Position numbers and translations under genes: made by a program. Under the pieces are notes generated by a model. That model saw only the letters and a list, made by a program, of their open reading frames with translations, did no database searches and was not told the DNA's origin. Of a stretch of 64,000 bases of DNA, positions 36,220 through 47,351 are shown piece by piece (position 1 is the first letter of the stretch; each line of letters starts with the position of its first letter). Source of the stretch: Myxococcales bacterium 68-20. GTDB taxonomy: Bacteria; Myxococcota_A; Polyangia; Polyangiales; Polyangiaceae. The stretch covers positions 273,502 through 337,501 of the forward strand of contig MKVQ01000002.1 of assembly GCA_001899635.1 (NCBI GenBank), read 5' to 3'.

Positions 36220-39200
36220 CGCGGCAGCCATACCCGAGCGAGGGACAGGAACCTGTCGACGTCGAGCGGTTTGGCGATGTAGTCGTTCGCGCCGGCCGCG
36301 AGGCACTTCTCGCGGTCGTCCGGCATCGCCTTGGCCGTCAACGCGATGATCGGGAGCTTCGCGTGCTCGGGTCGCTTGCGGATCTCCCGCGTGGCCTCGA
36401 TCCCATCCATCTCCGGCATCATGATGTCCATGAGGATCAAGTCGACGCCCGGCTTGCCCGCGAGGTGCTCCAGCGCTTCGCGACCGTTGCGCGCGATCTC
36501 GACCTTGGCCCCCTTCGGCTCGAGCACGCTGGTGAGCGCGAAGATGTTGCGGACGTCGTCTTCGACGATGAGGACGCGCCGCCCCTCAAACACCGCTTCA
36601 CGGTGGCGGGCGTCGCGGAGCATCCGTTGGCGCTCCGGCGGCAGCTCGGCCTCGACCTGGTGGACGAAGAGCATGACCTCGTCGAGCAGCCGCTCGGGCG
36701 AACGTGCCCCCTTGATGATGATGCTGTGAGAGAAGCGCCGGAGCTGCTGTTCTTCGTCGAGAGAGAGCGACCGGCCCGTGTACACGATGACCGGCGGGAA
36801 CGCGTACTGGTCCTGCGCGGCCATCTCTTCGAGGAGCTCGAAGCCGGTCCGGTCCGGAAGGGTCAAGTCGAGCACCATACAGTCGAAGGTGGAGGTACGG
36901 AGCTGCTCGAGGGCGCCTTTGGCGGTGCCGGCGCCGACCGTCTCCACGTCACCGCCGGAGAGCAGTCGACACGTGCTCTCGCGGAGAGCCGCGTCGTCTT
37001 CGACTACGAGGACGCGGCGAAGCTTCTGCGTAAACTTCGCCTCGAGCTTTGCGAGCGCATCGACGATCTGCTCGCGCTTGACCGGCTTGATCGCGTACCC
37101 GACGGCGCCCATCTCGAGCGCCGTCTGAGTGTAGTCAGACACGGAGATGACATGGACGGGGATGTGCCGCGTCGCCGACCCGTGCTTCAGCGCATCGAGC
37201 ACCGAAAGCCCCGAGCGGTCCGGGAGCCCAACGTCGAGCACGATCGCGCTCGGCCGGTACTTCTCCGCCATCGCGAGGCCTTCATCTCCGCTCTGGGCGA
37301 CGAGCGCCTGGAAGTCGAGCTCGTGAACGAGGTCCTGGAGGACGCGGACGAAGGCGGGATCGTCTTCGATGATGAGGATGCTCCGCGAGCCGTGGTGGAT
37401 CTTCTCCCGGTCGTCCGGTACCGCGGGCACGTCCGGCACGGTGCGCGGCGAGCTCCCGACGGGCGCGCTCCGTCGGCGCTCGGGGGTGCCCCGCACGTTC
37501 GGCTCCGGCGAGAGCTCGCGCTCGACGTAACGCTCCGGCACGCGGAGCGTGAACGTGCTACCGCGTCCAGGCGCGCTCTCGACGATGAGGTCGCCGCCGA
37601 GCAGACGCGCGAGATCGCGCGAGATCGACAGGCCGAGGCCGGTTCCGCCATACTTTCGGTTCGTCGTCCCGTCGGCCTGGCGAAACGCCTCGAAGATGAC
37701 CTCCTGCTGATCGATCGGCACGCCGATGCCCGTATCCCGAACGTCGAAGGCAATTCGCCCGTCGGACGCGCGCCGAACGTGAAGCGAGACGCCGCCTCGC
37801 TCGGTGAACTTCAGCGCGTTCGAGAGCAGGTTGTTCAAGATCTGCTGGAGCCGCGTTGGATCGGTGTGGATCGCAGCCGGCAACTCGGGTTCCGCGCCGG
37901 TGGCGAGCTCGAGCCTTCGCTGCTGCGCAACCGGCTTGAACGTCGCCGAGAGCTCGTCGAGCAGGCGCGCGAGCGGGACGGCTTCCGGCCGCACGTCGAG
38001 CTTGCCGGCCTCGATTTTCGAGAGGTCGAGGATGTCGTTGATCAGCGTGAGCAGATCGTTTCCTGCCGAGTAGATCGTCTGCGCGAATTTGATCTGGTCC
38101 GCCGTAAGGTTGCCTTGCCGGTTGTCGACGAGGAGCTTCGCGAGGATGAGGGAGCTGTTGAGCGGGGTCCGAAGCTCGTGCGACATGTTCGCGAGGAACT
38201 CGGATTTGTACGTATTGGCGCGCTGCAGCTCCCCTTGTGCATGCGCGAGCCCGTCACGCTCGCGTTCGAGCACCTGGGCCTGCATCTCGAGCTGCGCGTT
38301 GATCTGCACGAGCTCGCTCTGCTGGTTCTCGAGGCCCGCGTGCGCCTCCTGGAGCGCGCGCGTTTGCTGTTCGAGCTCTTCGTTCTGGACGCGGAGCTCC
38401 TCCTGCTGCGTCTGGAGCTCCTCGGCCTGGCGCTGCGTCTCCTCGAGGAGCTCGCGCTGGCGCGTGCGGAAGCCGATGGTGCGGACGGAGGAGGCGATCG
38501 CCTCCGAAACGCGCGACAGGAGCTCGAGGTGTTCGGAGTCGAACGCGTTCAGCGTCCCGAGCTCGATGACGGCTTCGACCTTTCCGTCCGTCGAGGCGGG
38601 CGCGACCACGAGCTGCCGCGGGCGATGTCCGCCGAGTCCGGAGCGAACGTCGAGGTACTTCTCGGGCACGCCCGTGACGTGAAGCAATCGATTGTCGCGG
38701 GCGGCTTGGCCGACCAACCCTTCGCCGGCGCGCACGCGGTCCGGCCCGGCCGCCGACGGCGCGAGGGCGTACGAGGCGAATCGCCGGAACGAACCATCGT
38801 CCAGCCCGACGTAGACGGCGCCGACCTGCGCGCCGAGGTACCGCGCGAGGAAGGTGAGGACGTTCTCGCCGAGCTGCTCGTGGGTCAGCTCGCCTATCAA
38901 GCTCGGCGCGAGGCCGGTCTGCGCCGTCTTGAACCAGTTCTCACGCTCGACGGCCAGGCGCGCGACGATGAAGCGCTGGCCGATGATCGCCGCGGCCCAG
39001 AGCGTGACGAAGCAGAAAGAGCGATTGAGCTTGGAGTAGGCGGCGACCTCGGTACCGGGAGCGGGAGAGAAGACGTAGCCCGCCACCAGCATCGCGGAGC
39101 AAACCGCTGCCGTAACGAACGGCACGCTCGGCCGCCGCGCGAAGGTGCCGAGCGCGATCGGCCCGAAGTAGAGGACCCAGACGGTGATCCCGAGCGGGAG

Positions 39201-39287
39201 CTTCAAGTCGGCGATGAAGATCGCGGCCGTGGATGCGGCGATCGCGACATGCAAGCTTGCGCGCGTCGTGCTTCGTGAGGGGTGCAT
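36216..39287 (-). CDS. Membrane hybrid histidine kinase with GAF and three receivers
   Basis: 1,023 aa. Four hydrophobic segments lie within residues 10-115, followed by a GAF domain (about 130-285), a Gln/Glu-rich coiled coil (about 290-370), HisKA ([15 protein letters not shown]), HATPase_c ([24 protein letters not shown]), then three receivers with phospho-Asp motifs [26 protein letters not shown] and [13 protein letters not shown]. It is the only member of the operon with membrane segments and could sense membrane state or redox via GAF. The start ATG lies 4 bases after the upstream kinase stop. The architecture resembles BarA/Lux-type relay kinases but lacks an Hpt domain. Confidence 0.93.
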   Translation of the reverse strand: MHPSRSTTRASLHVAIAASTAAIFIADLKLPLGITVWVLYFGPIALGTFARRPSVPFVTAAVCSAMLVAGYVFSPAPGTEVAAYSKLNRSFCFVTLWAAAIIGQRFIVARLAVERENWFKTAQTGLAPSLIGELTHEQLGENVLTFLARYLGAQVGAVYVGLDDGSFRRFASYALAPSAAGPDRVRAGEGLVGQAARDNRLLHVTGVPEKYLDVRSGLGGHRPRQLVVAPASTDGKVEAVIELGTLNAFDSEHLELLSRVSEAIASSVRTIGFRTRQRELLEETQRQAEELQTQQEELRVQNEELEQQTRALQEAHAGLENQQSELVQINAQLEMQAQVLERERDGLAHAQGELQRANTYKSEFLANMSHELRTPLNSSLILAKLLVDNRQGNLTADQIKFAQTIYSAGNDLLTLINDILDLSKIEAGKLDVRPEAVPLARLLDELSATFKPVAQQRRLELATGAEPELPAAIHTDPTRLQQILNNLLSNALKFTERGGVSLHVRRASDGRIAFDVRDTGIGVPIDQQEVIFEAFRQADGTTNRKYGGTGLGLSISRDLARLLGGDLIVESAPGRGSTFTLRVPERYVERELSPEPNVRGTPERRRSAPVGSSPRTVPDVPAVPDDREKIHHGSRSILIIEDDPAFVRVLQDLVHELDFQALVAQSGDEGLAMAEKYRPSAIVLDVGLPDRSGLSVLDALKHGSATRHIPVHVISVSDYTQTALEMGAVGYAIKPVKREQIVDALAKLEAKFTQKLRRVLVVEDDAALRESTCRLLSGGDVETVGAGTAKGALEQLRTSTFDCMVLDLTLPDRTGFELLEEMAAQDQYAFPPVIVYTGRSLSLDEEQQLRRFSHSIIIKGARSPERLLDEVMLFVHQVEAELPPERQRMLRDARHREAVFEGRRVLIVEDDVRNIFALTSVLEPKGAKVEIARNGREALEHLAGKPGVDLILMDIMMPEMDGIEATREIRKRPEHAKLPIIALTAKAMPDDREKCLAAGANDYIAKPLDVDRFLSLARVWLPR

Positions 39288-39291
39288 CGTT

Positions 39292-42200
39292 TCAGTCGAA
39301 GCTCTCCGTTGTATCGTTCTGCGTCGTTGGGCTGCCGCACGCGGTCAGGTTCACGTCGAACACGGGTGTGGTCGCCTGCGGAGCCGTTCGCGGGAGCTCC
39401 ACGACGAAGCGCGTCTGCGCGCCGTCGCTCGACTCGACGCGGATGCTGCCGCCGTGCGCGACGGCGATCTGCTGGGTGATGTAGAGGCCGAGGCCGAGAC
39501 CACTCGAGCCGAGCCGCTTCGCCGGCCGCTCCCCTGAGTGGCGGAGGGGTTCGAACAGGACGGGAAGGAGCTCTGGAGGGACCGCCCCCCGGTTCTGAAT
39601 CTCCACGCGAACGCCGTCGCCGGGAAAGCCCTCGATGCGAATCGACACTTCTGCGCCGGGCGTGCCGTGCTGGCAAGCGTTCGCCGCCAGGTTCGACACG
39701 AGCTGAGAGAGGCGATCGCCATCCCACTCGCCGGTCACGTCGCCGATCACCTCGAGCCGGATCTCCCGCTTCTGCACGGGCTCGAGCTCCTCGATCACGC
39801 ACCGGCAGAGCGCGGCGAGGTCGACGCGTGAGCGTTGCAACGGAAGCCCATGCCCCAAACGGATGCGAGTGAAGTCGAGCAGCTGCGAGATCATCCGTTC
39901 CATGCGGTCCGCGCTGACGGCGATCCGGCTCACGGGCTTCGCAATCTTGTCCGAGTCGGCGCGTCCCTCGAGCAGGTTCGCTGCCATCGTGATCGCGCTC
40001 AGCGGGTTCCGCAGGTCGTGACCGAGTATCCCGATGAACATCTCGCTGAAGCGCACGGCCCTCTCCATCTCGGCGACGCGCGCTTCTCGTTCGCGCGCGA
40101 CGAGCTTCTGCGCGGAGACGTCGAGGACCGACCCGATGTACCCGAGGAGCTCGCCGTTCGTGCCAAACGTCGGGGCGGCGGAGTCGAGCACCCAGCCGTA
40201 GCCGCCGTGCGCGCAGCGGACGCGGTACTCGACACGAAAGGACTCGTGCGGTCCCTTCGAGAGCGTAAGCATCCGCTCGACCTGGGTTCGGTCCTCCGGA
40301 TGAACGACGTCGAGCCGACCGAAGCCGAGGCCAGCGCCTGGTGCCTGGCCCGTGAATGCGTACCAGCTCCGGCTGAGGTACGTGCAGCGACCATCGGGCC
40401 CGGTGACCCACACCATCACCGGCGCGTGCTCGGCCATGTTGCGGAAACGCTCCTCGCTCTCCTTCAGCGCACGCTCGGCGTACTTGCGCTGCGTGATGTC
40501 GATCGTGACGACGGCCGCGCCCCGCGGCTGCCCGCTCTCGTCCTCGATCCGCGACGCGCTCTTCTGCACCCAGACGATCGAGCCATCGGGCTTCAAGTAT
40601 CGCTTCTCGATCTCGAACGGCACCCCGTCCTCGAGGAGCTTCGTGAATGCCGCCTGGCTGCGCGCCAGGTCGTCCTCGTGCGTGAAGTCGAGCAGTCGGA
40701 GCTGATGGAGCTCCTCCTCGGAGCGCCCGACCAGCTCGCGGTACCGAGCGTTGGTCAGCGTGACGCGGCCCGTGAGATCGGTCTCCGCGATCCCCGCCCG
40801 GACCTGAGTGATGATCCGCCAGAAGCGCTCCTGGTTCTCTTCCACTCGCCATCGAGCGAGGGCTTGCTCGGTGACATCGTTGCAGAACGCCATGACGCGG
40901 TCGACGACGCCGCTCGGGCTCCGGAGAGGTGCATAGGTGAACGTCCAGAACGTGTCGTGCAGCACCCCGTCCCCGTCGCGATCGAGCTTGAGGAGCATCT
41001 CCGTCCCGACGTACGCCTCGCCGGTGCGCATGACCTCGAGGAGGAGCTCGTTCACCCCCTGCCCCTCGAGCTCGGGTAGCACCTGGAGGAGCGGCTTGCC
41101 GACGATGTCGTCTCGGCCGCAGAGCGTGAGGTAGAGCGCGTTGGCCATCTCGAACACGAGCTGTTCGCCTCTCAACACCGCGATCGGAGCCGGCGCCTCG
41201 CTGAAGAGCAAGTAGAGGTGGTGCTGTTGCGCGTGGATCTCGTTCCGTAGCTGCGCGAGCTCGAGATGCGTCCTCACGCGCGCCACGAGCTCGCGCGCGG
41301 AGAAGGGCTTCGTCAGGTAGTCCTCGGCGCCCGACGCGAGCCCTTCGACTTTGGCTTCGTCGCCGGCGCGAGCGGAGAGCATGATGACCGGGATGCCCCT
41401 CGTCCGGTCGTCGCTCCGGAGCTCACGGAGGAGCTCGAATCCGTCGAGCTCGGGCATCATCACGTCCGTCACGATTAGATCCGGCGGATGGGAGCGCGCG
41501 GCGGCGAGCGCCCGGGCGCCGTCTTCGACCGACTCGACCTGCCAGTGCCGCTCGAGGTGGCGACGCACGTAGTCGCGCATGTCCGCGTTGTCGTCCGCGA
41601 GGAGGATCCGCTTGGTCGGCAGCGAGTTCGTGGCGCGGCGGTCGTCGCGCGCGTCGCCCATCGAGGAGGACGAGCGGCCGGCTGCGTCGTCGAATTCGGC
41701 GGGGCCCCACCGAAGGGCCTCCTCGACGAACGGCGTCGCCCCGGCCGCGGTCGACGCGCGGTCGCGAGCAGTGTTCAGTCGATCCTTGGGCAGGTGGGTC
41801 ACGCCCTTCGGGATCGTGACCGTGAATGTCGTCCCCTCGCCCAGGATGCTCTCCACCGTAGCGGCCCCACCATGAAGCCTGGCGAGCTCCTGGACGAGGG
41901 CGAGGCCGATCCCGGACCCTTCGTGCGTGCGAGCTCGAGCTACCCCAATGCGCTGGAAGCGCACGAACAGACGCGGCACGTCACTCGCGTCGATGCCCAC
42001 GCCGGTATCCGTGACGCGGAGCGCGACGCGGTCGCCTTCGTCGCGGAGCGACAGCTCGATACGCCCGTCGAACGTGAACTTGAGCGCGTTCGAGAGCAGG
42101 TTGAGGACGATCTTCTCCCACATGTCCCGGTCGACGAAGACAGGTTCGTCGACCGGCGCGCAGTCGATCACGAATCCCAACCCGACGCGCTCGAACGCGG

Positions 42201-43962
42201 ACTGGAACCCACTGGCGATCTCGCGTGTGACGGCCGCGAGGTCGGTCTCCTCGTAACATGCGTCGACGCGCCCGGCTTCGAGGCGGGAGAAGTCGAGCAG
42301 CGCATTGACGAGCTTCTGGAGCCTGAGCCCGTTCCGATGCAAGACGTCGAGCTGCTCGCGTTGCTCGGGCGCGATCTCCCCGTGAACGCCCGCGAGCAGA
42401 TCGCGCGTCGGCCCGAGCATGAGCGTGAGCGGTGTTCGAAACTCGTGGCTCACGTTGCTGAAGAACGCCGTCTTCGCTCGATCGAGCTCCGCGAGCGCCT
42501 CGGCGCGCCTTTTCTCCTCTTCGTGCGCCTGCGCGTTCGCGAGGCTCGCGGCGAGGTGCGCGGCGACGAGCTCGAGGAAGCCTCGGTAGCCGTCATCAAA
42601 GAGCCGATACGGGTTCATGCCGACGACGAGGACGCCGGCGCGCCCCGTCTCGGTCGAAGGTGCGATCGGGACGAGCGCTGCCGACGCGGGAGGCCTGTTC
42701 CACGCTCCCGTGGGGAGTGGGCCAAAGCGCGATTCGAGGTCCGTCACCACCCGAGTCACCCGGCGCTGAAGGACCTCTCCCACCGGCCACGACGAAGCAT
42801 CGTCCACGTCGATGTACTCGGGGGCGGCGCGACCGCCGCGGTCGATCCCAGCCGCTGTTTCGAGCCGAGCGGTCCGTCCGTCGTCCGCGAGCACGTAGAC
42901 GAGCGCGAAGGGCAGGTCCCGCGGATTGGTCGCGAGCGCGGTCGCGCTGCTCGCAGACACGTCAGCGACCGTACGATCCTCGGTCGTGCGGCCTGCGAGC
43001 TCACGTAGAAGCGAGAGCTGCCGCTTGCCGACGATCCGCTGGGTATCGTCCGTGTTCGCGCAGAGGATCCCGCCCGTGCCTCCCTCGTCATTGGGCACGG
43101 GGCTGTACGAGAACGTGTAATAGGTCTCCTCCGGGTACCCGTGGCGCTCCATGATGAGCAGGAGCGCTTCGTCGTACGTGCCTTCGCTCGCGCGCATCGC
43201 GCGCTCGGCGCGTGGGCCGATCTCGTCCCACAGCTCGCGCCACACCTGCGCCGCGGGCTGCCCGAGCGCTTCGGGGTGCTTGCCGCCGATGATCGATGTG
43301 TAGGCGTCGTTGTAGAGGTTGACGAGGCCCTCACCCCACCAGACGAACATCGGCTGGCGCGACGTGAGCACGATGCGCACGCAGGTGCGGAGACTCCTCG
43401 GCCATGCTTCGACCGGACCGAGGGCCGTCTTCGCCCAATCCATCGCCGCCATGCGCCGGCCGAGCTCGCCACCGCCAGAAAACAGCGAGCGGCCGTCCGC
43501 GCGTTCCGGCGCCTCGCCGCGGAGGCCGGGCGGGCGAGCGGCTCTGGGCGCCTCCTCCCAATGCGTGCGCACGGGGGGCGCGACCTCGCCGCCTCTCTTC
43601 GCGCGCGCGGCCTGGCGACGGACGGCGTCGAGGAGCTTGTCGAGCTTGATCGGCTTGTGGAGGACCTCGGCGCCCGGCGCTGCGTCGACATCGCGACGCG
43701 CCGTCATGAGGACGACGGGGATGCGCGCGAGGCCGGGGTCGCGGAGCTGCTCTTCGCGAAACTCCCAGCCATTCATCACCGGCATCATCAGATCGAGCAG
43801 GATGACGTCGGGCTTGTCCGGATCCGTGCGAAGCCTGCTGAGGGCCGCATCGCCGTCCTCGACGCACACGGCTCGAAATCCATCCTCAACGAGGAGCTCG
43901 CATACACTCTCGCGGAGCGCCTCGTCGTCATCGACGACCATCACGTACGTCGCCTCGGTCAT
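39292..43962 (-). CDS. Double histidine kinase with receivers, GAF and multiple PAS domains (1,556 aa)
   Basis: Two full kinase modules in one chain. Order: receiver (1-120, phospho-Asp57), PAS-like sensor beginning GGGELGRRMAAMDWAKTALG, GAF-like domain, HisKA (NVSHEFRTPLTLMLG), HATPase_c (NLLSNALKF), a second receiver (DLIVTDVMMPELDG), three PAS domains (one near VLRGEQLVFEMANALY, one near VRAGIAETDLTGRVTLTNAR, one near APVMVWVTGPDGRCTYLSR), then HisKA (GILGHDLRNPLSAIT) and HATPase_c (NLAANACQHG, GLGLGLYITQQ). No membrane segment. The start is the ATG that overlaps the previous stop (ATGA). The N-terminal sensor is paralogous to that of the preceding kinase. Confidence 0.92.
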   Translation of the reverse strand: MTEATYVMVVDDDEALRESVCELLVEDGFRAVCVEDGDAALSRLRTDPDKPDVILLDLMMPVMNGWEFREEQLRDPGLARIPVVLMTARRDVDAAPGAEVLHKPIKLDKLLDAVRRQAARAKRGGEVAPPVRTHWEEAPRAARPPGLRGEAPERADGRSLFSGGGELGRRMAAMDWAKTALGPVEAWPRSLRTCVRIVLTSRQPMFVWWGEGLVNLYNDAYTSIIGGKHPEALGQPAAQVWRELWDEIGPRAERAMRASEGTYDEALLLIMERHGYPEETYYTFSYSPVPNDEGGTGGILCANTDDTQRIVGKRQLSLLRELAGRTTEDRTVADVSASSATALATNPRDLPFALVYVLADDGRTARLETAAGIDRGGRAAPEYIDVDDASSWPVGEVLQRRVTRVVTDLESRFGPLPTGAWNRPPASAALVPIAPSTETGRAGVLVVGMNPYRLFDDGYRGFLELVAAHLAASLANAQAHEEEKRRAEALAELDRAKTAFFSNVSHEFRTPLTLMLGPTRDLLAGVHGEIAPEQREQLDVLHRNGLRLQKLVNALLDFSRLEAGRVDACYEETDLAAVTREIASGFQSAFERVGLGFVIDCAPVDEPVFVDRDMWEKIVLNLLSNALKFTFDGRIELSLRDEGDRVALRVTDTGVGIDASDVPRLFVRFQRIGVARARTHEGSGIGLALVQELARLHGGAATVESILGEGTTFTVTIPKGVTHLPKDRLNTARDRASTAAGATPFVEEALRWGPAEFDDAAGRSSSSMGDARDDRRATNSLPTKRILLADDNADMRDYVRRHLERHWQVESVEDGARALAAARSHPPDLIVTDVMMPELDGFELLRELRSDDRTRGIPVIMLSARAGDEAKVEGLASGAEDYLTKPFSARELVARVRTHLELAQLRNEIHAQQHHLYLLFSEAPAPIAVLRGEQLVFEMANALYLTLCGRDDIVGKPLLQVLPELEGQGVNELLLEVMRTGEAYVGTEMLLKLDRDGDGVLHDTFWTFTYAPLRSPSGVVDRVMAFCNDVTEQALARWRVEENQERFWRIITQVRAGIAETDLTGRVTLTNARYRELVGRSEEELHQLRLLDFTHEDDLARSQAAFTKLLEDGVPFEIEKRYLKPDGSIVWVQKSASRIEDESGQPRGAAVVTIDITQRKYAERALKESEERFRNMAEHAPVMVWVTGPDGRCTYLSRSWYAFTGQAPGAGLGFGRLDVVHPEDRTQVERMLTLSKGPHESFRVEYRVRCAHGGYGWVLDSAAPTFGTNGELLGYIGSVLDVSAQKLVAREREARVAEMERAVRFSEMFIGILGHDLRNPLSAITMAANLLEGRADSDKIAKPVSRIAVSADRMERMISQLLDFTRIRLGHGLPLQRSRVDLAALCRCVIEELEPVQKREIRLEVIGDVTGEWDGDRLSQLVSNLAANACQHGTPGAEVSIRIEGFPGDGVRVEIQNRGAVPPELLPVLFEPLRHSGERPAKRLGSSGLGLGLYITQQIAVAHGGSIRVESSDGAQTRFVVELPRTAPQATTPVFDVNLTACGSPTTQNDTTESFD

Positions 43963-46900
43963 GATCGCCTCGGCAGTCGCACGACGAAGGTGGCCCCACG
44001 CTCCGGCTCGCTCTCCACGTCGACCGATCCCTGCATCGCGTCGACGAGCTCGCGCACCACCCAGAGGCCCAGCCCGAACCCGCCGAAATGGTGCGCGGAC
44101 GTGGCGCGCTCGAAGCGCTCGAAGATCCGCCCGTGATCGTCGGGCGCGATGCCGATCCCCTGGTCGGCCACGATGAGCCGAGCCGAGCCCTCCGCCGCCT
44201 CGACGCGGACACGGATCGAACGGTCGCGCCCGAACTTGAGCGCGTTCGACAGGAGCTCGGTGAGGACGCGCTCGAGCTGCCTTCGATCCCAGCGCCCCAC
44301 GACCGGCTCGGTCGAGAGCTCGATCATCCCTTGCGCTCGCTTCGACGCTCGCCGTGCTCGGTCGATCACCTCGCGCGCGACGGCCGCGAGATCGAGCTCC
44401 TCGCACGCCGACTCGGTGCGTTCGGGTATCGGACGGACCGCGTCCAGCATGGGCTCCATGAGCTGCTCGAGCCGGTCCGCCTGAACACGGAGCTTCTTGG
44501 CTTTGTCGAGCCAGCGCTCGGTCGATGCCTCGCGTCCGGTCGCGGGTGCCGAAGATGCATGCGCCGACAGAGACCGGATCAGTCCGTCGATCTGCAATCC
44601 GAGCGTCGTCAGGGGCGTGCGAAGCTCGTGCGACGCGATGGAAAAGAACTCGTCGCGCGCGAAGGTGGCGGACTTTGCGCGCCGTTGTGCGGCCTCGGCC
44701 GCTCGGCGCCCGTCTTCGATCTCGCGTCGGGCGACGACCTGCTCGGTGACGACGAAGCCGAAGACGAGGATGCCGTCGACGGCGCCATCGAGATTGCGAC
44801 GAGGGCAGTAGACGAAGTTCACGAACTCCTCTCCGTGCTCCCCGCCACCCGGACGGGCAAGCATCACCTTCGCTTCGCTGGCCTGGGACTCCACGCCAGT
44901 TCGGTACACGTCGTCGAGCAGCTCGAAGTACCCTTGCCCTTCGAGCTCCGGGAGAGCGTCTCGAATCGGGACACCGATGACCGGGCGATCGCCGATGAGC
45001 CGCAGGTACGGCGCGTTCGCGAGCTCGAACACGTGGTCGGGCCCGGCGAGGACGCAGATGATCGCGGGTACGCTCTCGAAGACGGCGCGCAGCTTCGCTC
45101 GTTCGAGCTCCACCGCACGGCGAAGTCGCGAAGCATCGACATGGACGGCGACGCGCGCGACGAGCTCGCGCGCGGAGAATGGCTTCACCAGGTAGTCGTC
45201 CGCGCCTGAGCTGAGGCCCTCGACGCGCGATTCCTCACCTGCGCGAGCGCTGAGCAGGATGACCGGAACATCGCGCGTGGCGGGATCCGCCCGCAGCGCC
45301 CCGACCAGTCGAAAACCATCCATCGCGGGCATCATCACGTCGGTGAGGACGACGTCCGGACGGCGCTCTCGAGCGGCGTCGAGCGCGGCCTCGCCGTCCG
45401 GAGCGACCTCGACGATCCAGCGCGTCTCGAGGATGCGGCGAAGATAGTCGCGCATGTCGGCGTTGTCGTCGGCAACGAGGATCCGTGCCGTCCGCGTCCC
45501 AGGGGCTCCGTGCGAAGGCGGGGCGTCGAGCGCGAGCCATCGCAGCGCCTCTTCCCCGAACGTCGACGCTACGGAAGGGCGCGGCGCGGCGTTCGCCATG
45601 AGATCGGCGGCGTCGGCGCGCCTCGGGATCGTCGCCTTGAAGGTGGTGCCCACGCCGTAGGCGCTCTCTGCCTCGATCGTCCCGCCGTGCAGCCGGACCA
45701 GCTCGTGCACGAGGGCGAGGCCGATCCCCGATCCTTCGTGCGTGCGAGCGCGCGTCCCTTCGACGCGATGGAAACGCTCGAAGAGCCGAGGCAGGTCCTC
45801 CGCGCGTACCCCCACGCCGGTGTCCGTCACCTGGAGGACGACCTGGTCGCCCACGGCCTGTAGCGCGAGCGTGATCGCTCCCTCGAACGTGAACTTGAAT
45901 GCGTTCGAGAGGAGGTTCGAGACGATCTGCTCCCACATCCCGACATCGACGGCAGCGGGGCGCTCGAGCGGAGCGCACTCGACGATGAACGCGAGTCCAG
46001 CGCGCTCGATGGCGGCTCGAAACGAGCTCGCTATGTCGCGGGTCAGCGCCGCCAGGTCGACCGGATCGAACCTTGCCTGACTGCGCCCCGCCTCGATCCT
46101 CGAGAACTCGAGCAACGCGTTGACGAGCCTCTGGAGGCGAAGCTCGTTGCGCCGTAGGAGCTCGAGCTGGGCGCGCTGCGCGGGGGTGAGCTCGCCGTAG
46201 GCGCCGGTCAGCAGATCCTCCGTCGGTCCGAGCATCAACGTGAGCGGCGTCCGGAACTCATGGCTGATGTTGCTGAAGAAGACGGTCTTCGCGCGATCGA
46301 TCTCCGCGAGCGCCTCAGCGCGTCTGCGCTGCTCATCGAACGCGCGTGCGCTCCCGATCGCCGTCGCGATCCGCTCCGCCGTGAGCCGGAAGAGCTCCTG
46401 ATAGCGGTCATCGAGCTCACGGGCCGGGCTGATTCCAGCGACGAGAAAGCCGTAGCGGTGGCCGCCGGCGGCGAGCCGGAGCACGATGGCTCGCTGCGGT
46501 GGGCGCCCCCAACGGCCGCCCGGGAATGAACCGAAGCGCTCCTCGAGCGCGTCGACGACGAGGCCGGCCCCCGTTGCGCCTTCGAGGGGCCATGCGACGC
46601 CCGCGGAGGCCGCGACGGAGATGCGGGAAGGCGCACGCCGCTCGTCGGGAGTCTCCAGGCCGACCGTCGCGGCGAGGGCGCCGTGGGTGCCCTCTTCGTC
46701 CAGCAAGTACAGAAGCGCGAACGGGACGTCCGCGTCGTTCGTTGCGAGGATCGCCGCGGCGGCTCGACAGGCCTCGGCGGGTGTCTTGGCGGACGAAGCG
46801 GAGGCGAGGTCCCGCAGCATCTCGAGCTGCCGCTGCGCTTGTACGTGCTCGGTCGTCTCGTGGACAGCGACCAAGACACCACCGACCCTGCCGCCGTCGC

Positions 46901-47351
46901 CGGGGATCGCGCTGTAAGAGAACGTGAAATATGTCTCCTCGACGTACCCCTTCCGGTTCATCGGGAGGAGCAGGTCCTCGTTCCACGTGGCTGGCCCGCC
47001 ACCGAGGACGCCCGTCGCTTGCGGACCAACGATGTGCCAGATTTCGGCCCACACGTCCGCCGCGGACGCGCCGATCGAGGCCGGGTGCTTGTCGCCCAGC
47101 ATCGGGCGATAAGCGTCGTTGTACAGATGGACGAGCTCCGGTCCCCACCAGATGAGCATCGGGAAGCGGCTCGCAAGCAGCACACCGACCATCGTCTTGA
47201 GGCTCGTCGGCCACGTCTGGACGGGCCCGACCGCCGTCCTCGACCATTCGAACGAGCGCATGCGCGCGCCCATCTCGCCACCGCCCTCGAGAAAGGACAG
47301 CCCGTCGGGGCGAGTGTCCTCGGAGAGGATGCGACCGTCCTCGGTGCTCAA
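43959..47351 (-). CDS. Double hybrid histidine kinase, PAS/GAF sensor (1,130 aa)
   Basis: Order: PAS-like sensor (GGGEMGARMRSFEWSRTAVG), GAF-like domain, HisKA (NISHEFRTPLTLMLG), HATPase_c (NLLSNAFKF, GSGIGLALVHEL), receiver (RILVADDNADMRDYLRRIL, phospho-Asp in VLTDVMMPAMDG), PAS (VPAIICVLAGPDHVFELANA), then a second HisKA ([16 protein letters not shown]) and HATPase_c ([22 protein letters not shown]). It is cytosolic. Translation probably starts at a TTG that overlaps the stop of the lone receiver (TTGA) with AAGG eight bases upstream. It looks like a tandem duplicate of the 1,556-aa kinase with a different C-terminus. Confidence 0.92.
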   Translation of the reverse strand: MSTEDGRILSEDTRPDGLSFLEGGGEMGARMRSFEWSRTAVGPVQTWPTSLKTMVGVLLASRFPMLIWWGPELVHLYNDAYRPMLGDKHPASIGASAADVWAEIWHIVGPQATGVLGGGPATWNEDLLLPMNRKGYVEETYFTFSYSAIPGDGGRVGGVLVAVHETTEHVQAQRQLEMLRDLASASSAKTPAEACRAAAAILATNDADVPFALLYLLDEEGTHGALAATVGLETPDERRAPSRISVAASAGVAWPLEGATGAGLVVDALEERFGSFPGGRWGRPPQRAIVLRLAAGGHRYGFLVAGISPARELDDRYQELFRLTAERIATAIGSARAFDEQRRRAEALAEIDRAKTVFFSNISHEFRTPLTLMLGPTEDLLTGAYGELTPAQRAQLELLRRNELRLQRLVNALLEFSRIEAGRSQARFDPVDLAALTRDIASSFRAAIERAGLAFIVECAPLERPAAVDVGMWEQIVSNLLSNAFKFTFEGAITLALQAVGDQVVLQVTDTGVGVRAEDLPRLFERFHRVEGTRARTHEGSGIGLALVHELVRLHGGTIEAESAYGVGTTFKATIPRRADAADLMANAAPRPSVASTFGEEALRWLALDAPPSHGAPGTRTARILVADDNADMRDYLRRILETRWIVEVAPDGEAALDAARERRPDVVLTDVMMPAMDGFRLVGALRADPATRDVPVILLSARAGEESRVEGLSSGADDYLVKPFSARELVARVAVHVDASRLRRAVELERAKLRAVFESVPAIICVLAGPDHVFELANAPYLRLIGDRPVIGVPIRDALPELEGQGYFELLDDVYRTGVESQASEAKVMLARPGGGEHGEEFVNFVYCPRRNLDGAVDGILVFGFVVTEQVVARREIEDGRRAAEAAQRRAKSATFARDEFFSIASHELRTPLTTLGLQIDGLIRSLSAHASSAPATGREASTERWLDKAKKLRVQADRLEQLMEPMLDAVRPIPERTESACEELDLAAVAREVIDRARRASKRAQGMIELSTEPVVGRWDRRQLERVLTELLSNALKFGRDRSIRVRVEAAEGSARLIVADQGIGIAPDDHGRIFERFERATSAHHFGGFGLGLWVVRELVDAMQGSVDVESEPERGATFVVRLPRRS

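Noticed and set aside
36363..39278. A 971-codon plus-strand frame opposite the membrane hybrid kinase
   Set aside because: Compositional shadow: the kinase motifs are clear on the minus strand and the plus-strand product has no recognisable fold.
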